A stretch of 64,000 bases of DNA from CAZDXB01 sp964509335 (GCA_964509335.1 CAZDXB010000004.1:94295-158294); one strand, 5' to 3'; positions 1 to 8,982 are shown, counted from the stretch's first letter. The notes: generated by a model from the sequence alone, not told the origin. A program made the numbers and translations.

Positions 1-848
1 AAAGTTCCGTTGCCCAAATTTTCTAATATTCGTCCGCCGGTTCTACAATACGGAGATGTAATAACGTCTTGCAAGCCGTCGTTATTATAATCGGTTACGT
101 TCACTCCGTAAAGCGGCTCGGCGATATCGCGAGAGCCGGCGTCTTTGTCTTCGGTAAAGGAGCCGTCGCCGTTTCCTTTCATTAGAATATCTGGGAAGTA
201 AACGCCGTATTTGTAATCGACAAATTTTGTCGCCATATATAAATCTAATACTCCGTCGAGGTCGTAGTCAAGAAGCGATAAGCCCACAGCGTCGATTATG
301 CCCGAATCTAGCGCGGGGAAATATTTGTGATTGTAAAGTCCGGCGTCGCGTTTTAACGTAAAATGTCCAGTTCCGTCGTTTAAGTAAACCTCTGATTTCT
401 CATTGTGTTCTGGATTATACCATTCGAGTCTGTGGTAGTAAAAGCTATTAACGACGTCAAGGTCGCCGTCGTTGTCTAAATCGCCCATAATGCCTACGTC
501 GTATTCCCTATATGGTTTGTCGGGGTCTCTGTTGTCTTCTAGTCCTGATTCCTCTGTAAAATCAACAAATACGCGTTTTTCGGGATTATCCGGGTCGGAT
601 ACGTTTAGAAGTAACGTAAACGTGTTGCTGTGGCCTTTGATTAATCCGCCCGTTCCTAAGTATAAATCGGGGTAATTGTCGCCGTTTATATCCACGCATT
701 GGATTTTGCTCGTATTGAGCGAATCCAAACCGACTTCGGCGGTTATTTCTTCGAACCAAGTTCCGTCCTGCGCTCTTAAGTCGTTTGTAGTCAAAGGAAT
801 AGCGAACAATGCAATCAAAGCGAATAAAAAATAGTATATTTGTTTCAT
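1..848 (-). CDS. FG-GAP/VCBS repeat secreted protein, C-terminus cut by window edge
   Basis: Reading the minus strand from an ATG at 848 gives an open frame that runs off the left edge after about 282 codons. It begins with a typical signal peptide (MKQIYYFLFALIALFAI, followed by a polar stretch ending in RAQ). The mature part has four acidic calcium-loop motifs of the FG-GAP/VCBS type (DxDxDGxxD) near residues 53-61, 123-131, 194-202 and 253-261, for example DLDNDGDLD. Such repeats build a seven-bladed extracellular beta-propeller. An in-frame ATG at 860 would add four residues; 848 is preferred because the signal peptide then starts MKQ. The protein is probably exported, and by analogy with other genes here may carry a T9SS sorting domain in the missing part. 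Its substrate is unknown. Confidence 0.85.
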   Translation of the reverse strand, partial: MKQIYYFLFALIALFAIPLTTNDLRAQDGTWFEEITAEVGLDSLNTSKIQCVDINGDNYPDLYLGTGGLIKGHSNTFTLLLNVSDPDNPEKRVFVDFTEESGLEDNRDPDKPYREYDVGIMGDLDNDGDLDVVNSFYYHRLEWYNPEHNEKSEVYLNDGTGHFTLKRDAGLYNHKYFPALDSGIIDAVGLSLLDYDLDGVLDLYMATKFVDYKYGVYFPDILMKGNGDGSFTEDKDAGSRDIAEPLYGVNVTDYNNDGLQDVITSPYCRTGGRILENLGNGT

Positions 849-891
849 ATCTTTTCTCATAATTTGTTTAAAATTGCGTTAAGAAATATAC

Positions 892-923
892 TAAAATTAA
901 ATAAACTATGCGAACTTGGCAAA
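892..923 (-). promoter_or_regulatory. Bacteroidota-type promoter for the FG-GAP gene
   Basis: The minus strand carries TTTG, a 20-nt spacer and TAATTTTA, close to the Bacteroidota -33/-7 consensus TTTG-N19/20-TAnnTTTG. It lies about 45 nt upstream of the start codon of the FG-GAP gene, in the gap before the divergent hemW. Confidence 0.4.
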
Positions 924-945
924 ACTGTAATTGACTTTTTATGCG

Positions 946-2076
946 ATGAGCGGCGTTTATATACATATTCCTTTTTGTAAGAGAAAGTGCTTTTATTGCG
1001 ATTTCTATTCCGTCGCATCCTACGCTTCAATCAATGAATTTGTAGATTTGTTGATAGAGGAAATCGATTTACGCTCTCAATACCATAGACTTAATGTCGA
1101 AACGATATATTTCGGAGGCGGCACGCCGTCAACGATGTCCGCGGTAGGGACAGGAAAAATACTCAAAAAAATAAAATCTTCTTTTAGCGTAAATAAAACC
1201 GCCGAAATAACAATCGAAGCAAATCCGGAATCAGTCAGTCAAGATTGGCTCCAGGAAGTTCGACGCTTAGGTTTCAATAGGTTGAGTTTGGGAGTTCAAT
1301 CTTTTAACGACGGAGAATTACAGTTTCTACAACGGCTTCACGATTCCAAAGGGGGTATTGAAGCTTTCCTATCTGCGAGAGAGGCTGGATTTGACAATAT
1401 CGGCGTCGATATTATCTTTTCTATACCCGGGCAAACCGAGCGTTCTTTATTGGATACTCTAAGGCGAGTCGTTGAGTTAAATCCCGAACACGTTTCCGCT
1501 TACGATTTAACATACGAGTCCGGCACGCCGCTTCACGAAGCTCTTAATAAGGGAAAGATTAGCAAATTAGAGGAAGATAAAAGCGCTAAATTTTACGAAC
1601 AAGTCTATACTTTCTTAAAAAAAGCCGATTACAATCATTACGAAGTCTCTAACTTCGCTAAACCCGGCAAAGAAAGCGTTCACAACATAAACTATTGGCG
1701 AAGAAAAGAATATTACGGCTTCGGACCTTCGGCGAGCGGTTTTATAAACGGCGAAAGGTATAAAAATTATAGTTCAATAGATAAATATTGCGATTCAATA
1801 TCAAGCGGCGCTAGTCCTGAATTCTACAGAGAAAAGCTTACCGACGACGAAATTCTATCCGAGATTATTATGCTCGGCTGCCGTTCGTTTGGATTGGATT
1901 TAAACGCAATTAAACGCTACGCTGGAAAAGACGCCATAGAGCTTGTTTTCGATTTACTTAAAAGTTGGAGCGAAAGAGATTTGATTGACTTAGCCGGCGA
2001 GAACGACAAAATAACTTCCAAAGGATACGCCTTCGCCGACGAAATGGCTATAGCTCTCGCCGCGCGCATAATATAA
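946..2076 (+). CDS. hemW: HemW-like radical SAM protein (coproporphyrinogen oxidase-like)
   Basis: The N-terminus, MSGVYIHIPFC, contains the HemW radical SAM cluster motif CxxxCxxC (residues 11, 15 and 18). A glycine-rich SAM-binding segment (YFGGGTPS) and a C-terminal HemN-type domain with VHNINYW follow. Characterised HemW proteins are heme chaperones that bind heme and transfer it to respiratory proteins; the family is often mislabelled as oxygen-independent coproporphyrinogen III oxidase (HemN). The length of 376 residues fits HemW and is shorter than HemN (about 450). A TTG codon at 931 would add five residues, but the ATG at 946 gives the conserved start. The gene stands alone, divergent from the FG-GAP gene. 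Confidence 0.9.
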   Translation: MSGVYIHIPFCKRKCFYCDFYSVASYASINEFVDLLIEEIDLRSQYHRLNVETIYFGGGTPSTMSAVGTGKILKKIKSSFSVNKTAEITIEANPESVSQDWLQEVRRLGFNRLSLGVQSFNDGELQFLQRLHDSKGGIEAFLSAREAGFDNIGVDIIFSIPGQTERSLLDTLRRVVELNPEHVSAYDLTYESGTPLHEALNKGKISKLEEDKSAKFYEQVYTFLKKADYNHYEVSNFAKPGKESVHNINYWRRKEYYGFGPSASGFINGERYKNYSSIDKYCDSISSGASPEFYREKLTDDEILSEIIMLGCRSFGLDLNAIKRYAGKDAIELVFDLLKSWSERDLIDLAGENDKITSKGYAFADEMAIALAARII

Positions 2077-2123
2077 TACAGTGGAAAACATTTTGTTTGC
2101 TATCTCGCGAATTTTTTTCAAAT

Positions 2124-2162
2124 TGCTAGCGAATTGTTAGCATTTTGTTAATGTTTTGTTAT
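2124..2162 (+). promoter_or_regulatory. Distal Pho-box-like run of four 11-nt repeats upstream of the phosphate transporter
   Basis: Four hexamers, TGCTAG, TGTTAG, TGTTAA and TGTTAT, begin at 2124, 2135, 2146 and 2157, exactly 11 nt apart. PhoB boxes are direct repeats of TGTCA with 11-nt spacing, and Gram-positive PhoP boxes also repeat about every 11 nt. A -7-like element TAGTTTTG at 2182-2189 lies 19 nt downstream, so the last repeat takes the place of the -33 element, which is the geometry of PhoB-activated promoters. The next gene is a phosphate transporter. The match to a regulator is inferred. Confidence 0.55.
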
Positions 2163-2181
2163 GGCTTTGCATTTTTAGCTT

Positions 2182-2189
2182 TAGTTTTG
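2182..2189 (+). promoter_or_regulatory. Candidate -7 element of the phosphate transporter promoter
   Basis: TAGTTTTG matches TAnnTTTG. No TTTG stands at the usual 19-20 nt upstream; that position is occupied by the last 11-nt repeat, which suggests activator dependence. Transcription would start near 2196, giving a leader of about 45 nt. Confidence 0.4.
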
Positions 2190-2208
2190 AGCTGATAAAT
2201 GGTATGTA

Positions 2209-2236
2209 TGTTAAGATTATGTTAGCGTATTGTTAA
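2209..2236 (+). promoter_or_regulatory. Proximal run of three 11-nt repeats just before the start codon
   Basis: TGTTAA, TGTTAG and TGTTAA begin at 2209, 2220 and 2231, again exactly 11 nt apart; the last ends four nt before the ATG at 2241. It has the same motif as the distal run. If the promoter at 2182 is right, this run sits in the 5' leader and could have a repressing role. Confidence 0.5.
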
Positions 2237-2240
2237 TTAT

Positions 2241-4529
2241 ATGGATTATCAATTATTAATCGTCGTCGCCTTGCTGGGGTTAGCCGCAGTGGGCATCGTC
2301 GTTGGAGTAGCTAACGACGCGGTTAACTTTTTAAACTCCTCCTTTGGCTCCAAAGTAGCTCCAATAAAAATCATCCTCATTGTCGCCGGTTTGGGTATAA
2401 TTACCGGCGTTACTTTTTCAAGCGGCATGATGGAAGTAGCGAGGAAGGGGATTTTCAATCCTCAATTTTTCGATTTGGAAGAGTTGCTAATTATTTTCTT
2501 CGCCGTGATGATTCAAAACATTCTGCTTCTAGACCTATTTAATACTTACGGATTGCCGACTTCCACGACCGTTTCCGTTGTGTTCGGTCTTTTCGGGGGC
2601 GCCGTGGCTATTTCATTTTTGAAGATTTATAATAACTCCGAAGCTCTGAACAACATAATACAATATATAAACGTAGGCAAAGTATTCGCAATCTTTACGG
2701 CAATATTCTTGTCCGTTTTAGTCGCTTTTATCGCGGGTTTCTTTTTCCAATATATAACGAGACTTATCTTTAGCTTTAATTTCGGCGATAAAATAAAAAG
2801 ATGGGGTTCGATATGGGGTGGGGTGTGCTTGACCATAATAACTTATTTTATAATTATTAAAGGGGCGAAGGGGGCTTCGTTTATCGACGAAAGCGTCCTC
2901 TTTTGGATAAGAAGCAATACCTTATTAGTTTCTGTGATTTGTTTAGTTTTTTGGGTGTTTATTCTTTTTACTCTGAAGTTTTTATTTAAAATCAGCGCTC
3001 TGAACGTTATAGTTCTTGTGGGAACGTTCGCTTTAGCGATGGCTTTCGCCGCCAACGATTTGGTGAACTTTATAGGCGCGCCGCTCGCCGGTTTGAACGC
3101 GTATAATATAGCCTCGGATTTTGCGAATCCCTCGTCTGTAACGATGGAAGCGCTCGCCAAGCCGTTTAAAACCGATACTTTGTTGCTTCTCGCCGCCGGC
3201 GCCGTTATGGTGGTAACATTGTACTTATCCAAAAAAGCGCGCACCGTAAGCAAAACGGAAATAAATTTAGGCAGACAAGATGAAGGATACGAGCGTTTTG
3301 AGTCCTTATACGTCTCGAGAATTTTAGTTCGCTCGACGATTTCCGCTTCCAATCGCTTAAGAAAAATATTTCCTGACAAATTCAACAATTGGATAAATTC
3401 AAGGTTTAATACGAGCTACTACGAAGAGAATAGCAAAAAGGACGCCGACGCGCCGGCGTTCGACCTTCTTAGAGCCTCCGTCAACTTGGTCGTCGCCTCT
3501 GCGCTTATCGCTTGGGGGACGTCGCTAAAGCTGCCGCTTTCCACTACATACGTAACGTTTATAACGGCTATGGCTACCGCGCTTGCCGATAGAGCTTGGG
3601 GACGGGAAAGCGCGGTTTATCGCGTTTCCGGCGTTTTTACCGTCGTAGGCGGGTGGTTTTTTACCGCTATTATCGCCGCGTTAATTGCCGGCGTTATAGC
3701 TATCGTTTTATTTTACGGCGGCTTAGCGCTTTATATTGTTTTTCTTTTGTTAACCGCTTTTGTCGTTTACAAATCGTACGCTGTGCATAAGAAACGCGAT
3801 AAATATATGTCCGATAGAGAGAAAGAGCTTATCGCTCCTAAAACGCCGGAGGAAAATCTCGACCTTTTAATTAAAAAGGTATCCGATTATTTAGCTGAAA
3901 TATCTAGACTCGTCGACGAAAGTTACTCGGGGCTGTTCTCCGGCGGCGAATTGAAATACTTGAAGAAAGCGAAAAAACAAGCGGTTAAGTTGCAGGACGA
4001 GGTCGGATTTTTGATGGCTGACGCTATGAAAACCGTCCAATATTCTAAAGACGAGCAACTGGAAGCGGGGCATATTTACGCGAAAGCTATAGGTTCGCTG
4101 CACGAGATGTCCTCTAGAGTAATATATATAACCAACCAAAACTTTTGTCATTTTGATAATAATCACGCTCCTTTTTCCGACGACGAAATAGAGCGTTTGA
4201 AAGTTGTGTTGGGCGAGTTCAAGGAAATAATCAAATACACGGTAGATAGACTAAGAAGCAAAGATTTTGAATCGCTGAAGAGCTTGGATTCAGCTAAGGA
4301 AGATTTTCGCGATTTGGTTGAGAAGAGCAACAAAAAGCAAATGAAAAGAATCAAAAAGGCTCAGTCGAAGAAAAGGCGAAGTATGCTTTTTGTTTCAAAT
4401 CTAGACGACGTCGAAGGCATTATCATTAATATAGAGCGCGTAGTAAGGGCTTTCAAAGAATTATATGACGAGAACAATAACGATTTAACTCTAAATGAAG
4501 AATCTATAACCGGGTCAGAAGAAAATTAA
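2241..4529 (+). CDS. PiT-family inorganic phosphate transporter with C-terminal DUF47/PhoU-like domain
   Basis: This 762-residue protein has many hydrophobic helices and two copies of the PiT signature: GVANDAVN at residues 22-29 and a second copy, AANDLVNFIGAPLAG, near 270-285. These inverted-repeat signatures form the ion and phosphate path in SLC20/PiT carriers, which import phosphate with sodium or protons. After about residue 540 the protein becomes soluble and rich in charged helices (KKVSDYLAEISRLVDESYSG onward), as in DUF47/PhoU-like regulators, which are often encoded as a separate pitA partner. Fused forms are common in Bacteroidota. The 11-nt repeats upstream suggest phosphate control. 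No other phosphate genes lie nearby. Confidence 0.9.
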   Translation: MDYQLLIVVALLGLAAVGIVVGVANDAVNFLNSSFGSKVAPIKIILIVAGLGIITGVTFSSGMMEVARKGIFNPQFFDLEELLIIFFAVMIQNILLLDLFNTYGLPTSTTVSVVFGLFGGAVAISFLKIYNNSEALNNIIQYINVGKVFAIFTAIFLSVLVAFIAGFFFQYITRLIFSFNFGDKIKRWGSIWGGVCLTIITYFIIIKGAKGASFIDESVLFWIRSNTLLVSVICLVFWVFILFTLKFLFKISALNVIVLVGTFALAMAFAANDLVNFIGAPLAGLNAYNIASDFANPSSVTMEALAKPFKTDTLLLLAAGAVMVVTLYLSKKARTVSKTEINLGRQDEGYERFESLYVSRILVRSTISASNRLRKIFPDKFNNWINSRFNTSYYEENSKKDADAPAFDLLRASVNLVVASALIAWGTSLKLPLSTTYVTFITAMATALADRAWGRESAVYRVSGVFTVVGGWFFTAIIAALIAGVIAIVLFYGGLALYIVFLLLTAFVVYKSYAVHKKRDKYMSDREKELIAPKTPEENLDLLIKKVSDYLAEISRLVDESYSGLFSGGELKYLKKAKKQAVKLQDEVGFLMADAMKTVQYSKDEQLEAGHIYAKAIGSLHEMSSRVIYITNQNFCHFDNNHAPFSDDEIERLKVVLGEFKEIIKYTVDRLRSKDFESLKSLDSAKEDFRDLVEKSNKKQMKRIKKAQSKKRRSMLFVSNLDDVEGIIINIERVVRAFKELYDENNNDLTLNEESITGSEEN

Positions 4530-4634
4530 AATAGCAGTTTAAATCCTCGGTCGGGTTTATTAAATTTGTTTAACTCGTTTAGTTCAATAACTGTTAAGGG
4601 TGTTAATATGAATCGCTTTATAATTGCGACCGCT

Positions 4635-4982
4635 CTATTTGTATTTATCGACGTCGAGATTTTGTGTTAAAATGGCTTCAACGTAAGGGCCTTCCGGAGA
4701 AAGATAATCGCATTCGGAACGTTTCATCCACTCGGCGGGAGTTAAAACGGGAGTTCCGCCGATTTGGTCGATTCTATCGACTACCATAGCGGCGTGGTTT
4801 AGTTCTTGGTCGGCGTGAACGTTAAGCTCCGGTTCGATTTCCGTTCTCATCGGCCCTTCGATAACTCTAGCGCCAATCCAGTATTGATAAAACGCCAGCT
4901 ATTCTTCGCAAAGGGCGGCGTTTAGCATATCGATTAACTTTTTCGAGTCAACCTTCAAAATTTCTAAACTCCTCTGTCCCAT
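4635..4982 (-). pseudogene. Broken ferritin-like (bacterioferritin-type) gene
   Basis: Translation from an ATG at 4982 gives MGQRSLEILKVDSKKLIDML and continues to ALCEE. An amber codon (TAG, 4899-4901) then stands exactly where a tryptophan (TGG) would be expected, and the frame continues as LAFYQYWIGARVIEGP to HADQELNHAAMVVDRIDQIGG. The Glu pair before the stop and the ELNHA motif match the first diiron ligands of ferritin-like four-helix proteins. The frame ends at 4635, after about 115 codons, so the third and fourth helices are missing. The gene is therefore damaged twice. The 71-codon frame starting at 4850 is only its remnant. Confidence 0.7.
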
Positions 4983-5215
4983 AAAGTTCTCTTTTTATAT
5001 TGTTACACAAAATTCAAAAAAAGTCTTTCGTTACTTTAAGTTATAGCTAATAAAATAACATAATTTAATTTCTTTCCAAATTTTGAATCATTTTATTCTT
5101 GTGTTTGACGCGAAAAAAAATTAACGTTTTTTTCTTTTTTGTTAAAATAACTTGCTTTTTTGATTTTTATATTTATTTTACTGTCGATACACTGAGTCAA
5201 AAAGGGAAAAACGTA

Positions 5216-6175
5216 ATGGGAAAACGGCTTTTAGGATATTTGGTATTGGCGACTATTTTGATTTCTTGCGAGGAGTCGAGCGAAGTAAAAGAAAAACGTG
5301 TTTTTGCCTTTATGGGAAAGAGTTTGGAAAATCCAATATATTTAGCGGCGGAGAAGTCGGCGAGAGCCGCCGCCGATTCGCTATCCAAGGTTTACGACGC
5401 TAATATTATTATTGACTGTTCCACTCCGGAAACAGCGAGCGCCTTGTGGCAAAAGGCGCGTTTGGAGCAATTATCAATGATGGGCGTAAAAGGATTTGCT
5501 ATATCTGCGTTAAACGCTTCATCTATTGGAGCCGCAATTAACGCCTCCTCCGGCGTTGGAATGGCTGTTGTATGCTTTGACAGCGACGTTCCTTCTTCGA
5601 TGCGGGAATCGTTTATTGGCGCAGACGACGAAGAGCTGGCGGGCAAGCTTGTAGAAACTATTGACGAGGAGCTAAACGGGGGCGGGAAATTAGCCGTTCT
5701 ATCGGGTTTTAGCTATTCTAGTTATTACGCGAATTTGATAACCGAGATAAACGAAATTTTAAAAAATTATCAAAATTTGGAACTTCCCGAAGATTTTATA
5801 TTTTATACAAACGAAACGCCTCAAGGAGCTTTGGATACCTTAGAGGCGGCGATGGAACGAACGGAAGGCGTCGACGGATGGATGATTTTATTGAGCGAGC
5901 CTTTTATCGCTAAAGAGGTTATAGGTTTTGACGGAGCTAAGGCTGTAGCCGTGGACGTAATACCTCAACTATTGGACGAAATTGAGCGAGGCGACTTAAA
6001 CGCCGCAATCGCTAGAGATTATTCGGCTTGGGGGCGAAAATCGATTGAATTGATAGCGGCAAAATCCTTCAAAGGCGAATCGCCGGAAAATACTTTTTAT
6101 TACGATACGTTAAAAGTAGTCGGGAAAGAGAATGCGTCCGAATGGCTGGAAAAATGGGAATTTTGGTTAGAGTAG
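5216..6175 (+). CDS. Periplasmic sugar-binding lipoprotein (ABC substrate-binding, RbsB-like)
   Basis: The start at 5216 is chosen because it gives a lipoprotein signal peptide, MGKRLLGYLVLATILISC, with lipobox cysteine 18, and has AAAGGGA upstream; the open frame extends further 5' without coding character. The mature 300 residues have the pattern of Peripla_BP_4 proteins: an alternating alpha/beta fold, an early FAFMGKSLENPIY strand, a FDSDVP segment and repeated hinge crossings, with a late segment ARDYSAWGRKSIE. Proteins of this class bind ribose, galactose or similar sugars and deliver them to an ABC importer, or act as sensors. No permease or ATPase is adjacent, so the partner is elsewhere. 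Confidence 0.75.
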   Translation: MGKRLLGYLVLATILISCEESSEVKEKRVFAFMGKSLENPIYLAAEKSARAAADSLSKVYDANIIIDCSTPETASALWQKARLEQLSMMGVKGFAISALNASSIGAAINASSGVGMAVVCFDSDVPSSMRESFIGADDEELAGKLVETIDEELNGGGKLAVLSGFSYSSYYANLITEINEILKNYQNLELPEDFIFYTNETPQGALDTLEAAMERTEGVDGWMILLSEPFIAKEVIGFDGAKAVAVDVIPQLLDEIERGDLNAAIARDYSAWGRKSIELIAAKSFKGESPENTFYYDTLKVVGKENASEWLEKWEFWLE

Positions 6176-6243
6176 AAAATAATGCGGGATATTCTTCGTG
6201 AACAATAAACGGGCGATTGATTTGACACAGACGTTAAATTTAA

Positions 6244-6274
6244 TTTGGTTTTTTAAAGCAATATATTATTTTTG
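6244..6274 (+). promoter_or_regulatory. Strong Bacteroidota-type promoter
   Basis: TTTG (6244-6247), a 19-nt spacer and TATTTTTG (6267-6274) match the Bacteroidota consensus exactly. Transcription would begin near 6281, 44 nt before the ATG of the small DUF2795 gene. Confidence 0.6.
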
Positions 6275-6324
6275 CGCAAACTCGAATGTTAAAGATTTGA
6301 GAAGTTAAAAAAAGGAGAATTTAT

Positions 6325-6567
6325 ATGTTTTGGACTCCCGAATTAGCGAATTATTTAGAAGACGCTCCTTTTCCTTCGACAAAGGAAGAGCTTCTAGATT
6401 ACGCTCATAGAACTGGGTGTCCGCTTCAAGTTATACATAATATAGAGGAGCTGGACGATTCAGACGAAATAATAATCGAGGGCATAGACGACCTTTGGCC
6501 CGAGTACGAAGATATGATAAACGACGAATACCTTTACAACGACGACGAAGAGGAGGTGTACTTCTAG
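6325..6567 (+). CDS. Small acidic DUF2795-like protein
   Basis: This 80-residue protein has an AAAGGAG ribosome site (6311-6317) eight nt before the ATG. The core (ANYLEDAPFPSTKEELLDYAHRTGCPLQVIHNIEELDDSDE) resembles DUF2795, a short helical domain with the pattern PxTKEELxxYAxxxG. The C-terminus is strongly acidic (YNDDEEEVYF). The family has no established function. It has its own consensus promoter and stands alone between a lipoprotein gene and an Omp85 gene, so it is probably a real, well-expressed small protein. Confidence 0.75.
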   Translation: MFWTPELANYLEDAPFPSTKEELLDYAHRTGCPLQVIHNIEELDDSDEIIIEGIDDLWPEYEDMINDEYLYNDDEEEVYF

Positions 6568-6640
6568 TTCTCCAATACTCCTTCCCGATAAAGACATCCA
6601 AAAAATAACTTTAAAGCGCCGTATTTATCCAAATATTTTT

Positions 6641-6648
6641 ATTTTTGA
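6641..6648 (+). promoter_or_regulatory. Possible -7 element before the Omp85 gene
   Basis: TATTTTTG lies 31 nt upstream of the ATG at 6679. There is no TTTG at the expected distance, so the assignment is weak. Confidence 0.25.
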
Positions 6649-6678
6649 GATTTAAACGGCGTTTAAACTAAAGGCGAA

Positions 6679-8982
6679 ATGTATCTCGACAAAAAATTAA
6701 CGGCGGCGTTTGCGATAGCGCTTATATTATTAATTCCAATGGGGTTGTGTAAAGCCAATCCCGGAGAAATTAGAGCGGGATTGTTCCCTTCGAAAACAAA
6801 TCCCGGTCTGTCGGAGATTGGAAAGATAGAGTTCGAAGGAGCTTCGTCTTTCTCCGACTACGAGCTTTCGCCAATCATACCCGTAAAAAAGAGCAAGAGA
6901 AACACTCTGCACAAAATGATAGAATATTACTATCTGGAATTGAGGAAAATTCCGCAGAGCAAAACCTATTTGCCGCCGGGTTTTATAACTACTATGAGGG
7001 ACGTTCTAAAAAAATGGTTTGTTGAGATTAGCTATTTCGAGGGAGCGAGAGCCGAGTCGGGTTTAGAAACAATACTTGAGTTTTATAATCAGAACGGATT
7101 TCACGAGGCGAGCGCCGATTACGTTTTCGCTCCCGACTCAAGCGCTGGGGAAAACGTTTTGAAATACCGAGTAAAAGAAGGTCCAAGATACGATTTAAAG
7201 GAGTTTGTTATAAACGGGCTCGACAGCGTTTCTCCCAGCGTTTTGAACAAAATAAAAAAAGTTCTCAAACCTCCGTTGAAGAAACCGTTCGACGAAGAAA
7301 AGATAATAGCGGAAGTTAACGCCGTTCAAAGAATTTTATCGAACAACGGTTACTATTATTCCGATTTCGACGTGCCTGTAGTATATAAAGACACCGTAAA
7401 CAAATACGACAGCGTAGTCGTTGAGTTCGAACCGGGGAAAAGGCAAAAGATTTCGGGGTTATGTTACGTCGATAGTCTGGACGGACAGAAAGTAGTAACC
7501 AACAGTATGAAACAAAAACAATTGGAGTTTAAAGTCGGCGATTGGTGGAGCAAAAGGCAAATTGAAAAATCGAAAGACAACTTACAATCTCTTGGGACTT
7601 TCAAGTACGTCGCTATCGACACAGCGTCGAAATGCGGAGAGTCGGACGAAAATCGCCTTCCTTTGAAGGTTTACGTTAAATACAGAAAGCAAGAGGATTT
7701 AGGCGGCGGATTGTATTATAATAAGACGGCGTTTGATAACTTTTTTAACGCGGGTTTGGAGGCGTCTTATTTGAACAGGAACATTGGAGGCGTAGCTCAG
7801 TCTATGAACGTATTCGCGCGTTTGGAGTTGCGCGACGTAAGCAGGCTTACCAGTCTCAACGCTAAGCCGGAATTCGAAACGCAGTTGGGGCTTAATTACG
7901 CTCAGCCGCTTTTATGGACTATAGATAAAGCCAGAATAGGCGGCGTCGGACAATTTCTTTACACAGTTTCAAAAATCAACACATATTTGCAATTAAATAC
8001 GGCAAGCCTAAGGTTAAAATTGCCGGTAACGTTGCCTAAATGGACGTATTTCAACGGAATGTCAATTGATTTATCTATTGAGTGGCAAAATCCCGCCAAT
8101 TTGAGCGAGGCGATAGATTCCGCGATGGCGAATTCGGAAGAGGAGTCCGACAGAGACAGGGTAAGAGAAAGCTTCGCTATTTATAAGACTTTGGCGGATT
8201 TTTACGAAAGCAATCCGATGTATAATCCGACTGCTTTTATTCTCGGCGTAACTTTTTCCGGCGACACCCGCGACAACTTGTTTAATCCCACTAAAGGATA
8301 TTTCACAAATATTTCTTTCGACGTCGGAGGCGGTTTAGGCATAGCAAAGTACTTTCGACCGCAGTTTTCTTATATAAACTTTACCAGTTTGAACAAAAGC
8401 TCCGTGTTTGCTTTAAAAGCCAGAACGGGTTATATATATAGATGGGATAAAGAGAACTCTTACGTTCCCGCGGAGCGCCATTTCTTCGCCGGCGGATCCA
8501 ACAGCGTCAGAGGATGGGAGTCGAGGCGTCTTAGATATATAACTCCAGCGATTAGAGCGGACGACGAAAATGAAGCTCTCGATTTCGCTAGAGATTTTAT
8601 CGGCAGTAGAGCTATATTGGAAGGCTCTTTCGAGGTTCGCTGGCGTTTCGGCAAACCGCGTTGGGTTAGCGACGTTGTCGGCGAAATAATAAATTTAGGC
8701 GTTATGACGGGATTTGTTGATTGGGGGAACGCATTTTACTGGATGGCGTATCAAAAAGATAAGTATTACGAGGATTTGGAATGGAGCGATTTTATTACGG
8801 GGTTGGGCGTATCCGCCGGATTGGGGTTCGGCATTCAAACGCCAGTCGGTCCTTTAAGATTGGATTATTCCGTTCCTTTATACGACCCTACGCCGCCGGC
8901 GAATTTATCTAAGTTTGTTCCTTCCAGAGAGAAGCCGTTTGAAGCCGCTGTTTTTCATATAGGTTTGGGTTACGCTTTTTGA
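6679..8982 (+). CDS. Omp85-family outer-membrane protein (BamA/TamA-like)
   Basis: The 767-residue protein starts with a signal peptide (MYLDKKLTAAFAIALILLIPMGLCKA). Residues about 45-330 contain POTRA-like repeats, for example IGKIEFEGASSFSDYEL and LKEFVINGLDSVSPSVLNKI. The C-terminal half is a 16-strand beta-barrel of the bacterial surface antigen (D15) family. The diagnostic loop 6 motif appears as FFAGGSNSVRGWESRRL near residues 602-618, with VRG at 611-613. The last strand ends in an aromatic residue (GLGYAF), as needed for BAM recognition. The number of POTRA units seems lower than the five of BamA, which favours a TamA-like or secondary Omp85 role. bamD is encoded about 30 kb away. Confidence 0.85.
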   Translation: MYLDKKLTAAFAIALILLIPMGLCKANPGEIRAGLFPSKTNPGLSEIGKIEFEGASSFSDYELSPIIPVKKSKRNTLHKMIEYYYLELRKIPQSKTYLPPGFITTMRDVLKKWFVEISYFEGARAESGLETILEFYNQNGFHEASADYVFAPDSSAGENVLKYRVKEGPRYDLKEFVINGLDSVSPSVLNKIKKVLKPPLKKPFDEEKIIAEVNAVQRILSNNGYYYSDFDVPVVYKDTVNKYDSVVVEFEPGKRQKISGLCYVDSLDGQKVVTNSMKQKQLEFKVGDWWSKRQIEKSKDNLQSLGTFKYVAIDTASKCGESDENRLPLKVYVKYRKQEDLGGGLYYNKTAFDNFFNAGLEASYLNRNIGGVAQSMNVFARLELRDVSRLTSLNAKPEFETQLGLNYAQPLLWTIDKARIGGVGQFLYTVSKINTYLQLNTASLRLKLPVTLPKWTYFNGMSIDLSIEWQNPANLSEAIDSAMANSEEESDRDRVRESFAIYKTLADFYESNPMYNPTAFILGVTFSGDTRDNLFNPTKGYFTNISFDVGGGLGIAKYFRPQFSYINFTSLNKSSVFALKARTGYIYRWDKENSYVPAERHFFAGGSNSVRGWESRRLRYITPAIRADDENEALDFARDFIGSRAILEGSFEVRWRFGKPRWVSDVVGEIINLGVMTGFVDWGNAFYWMAYQKDKYYEDLEWSDFITGLGVSAGLGFGIQTPVGPLRLDYSVPLYDPTPPANLSKFVPSREKPFEAAVFHIGLGYAF

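Noticed and set aside
4592..4606. Additional Pho-box-like repeats (two TGTTAA)
   Set aside because: The spacing is nine nt instead of eleven and there are only two copies, next to a pseudogene.
4635..4850. Separate 71-residue gene
   Set aside because: The same frame continues upstream through an amber codon into a matching ferritin N-terminus, so it is the remnant of a longer gene.
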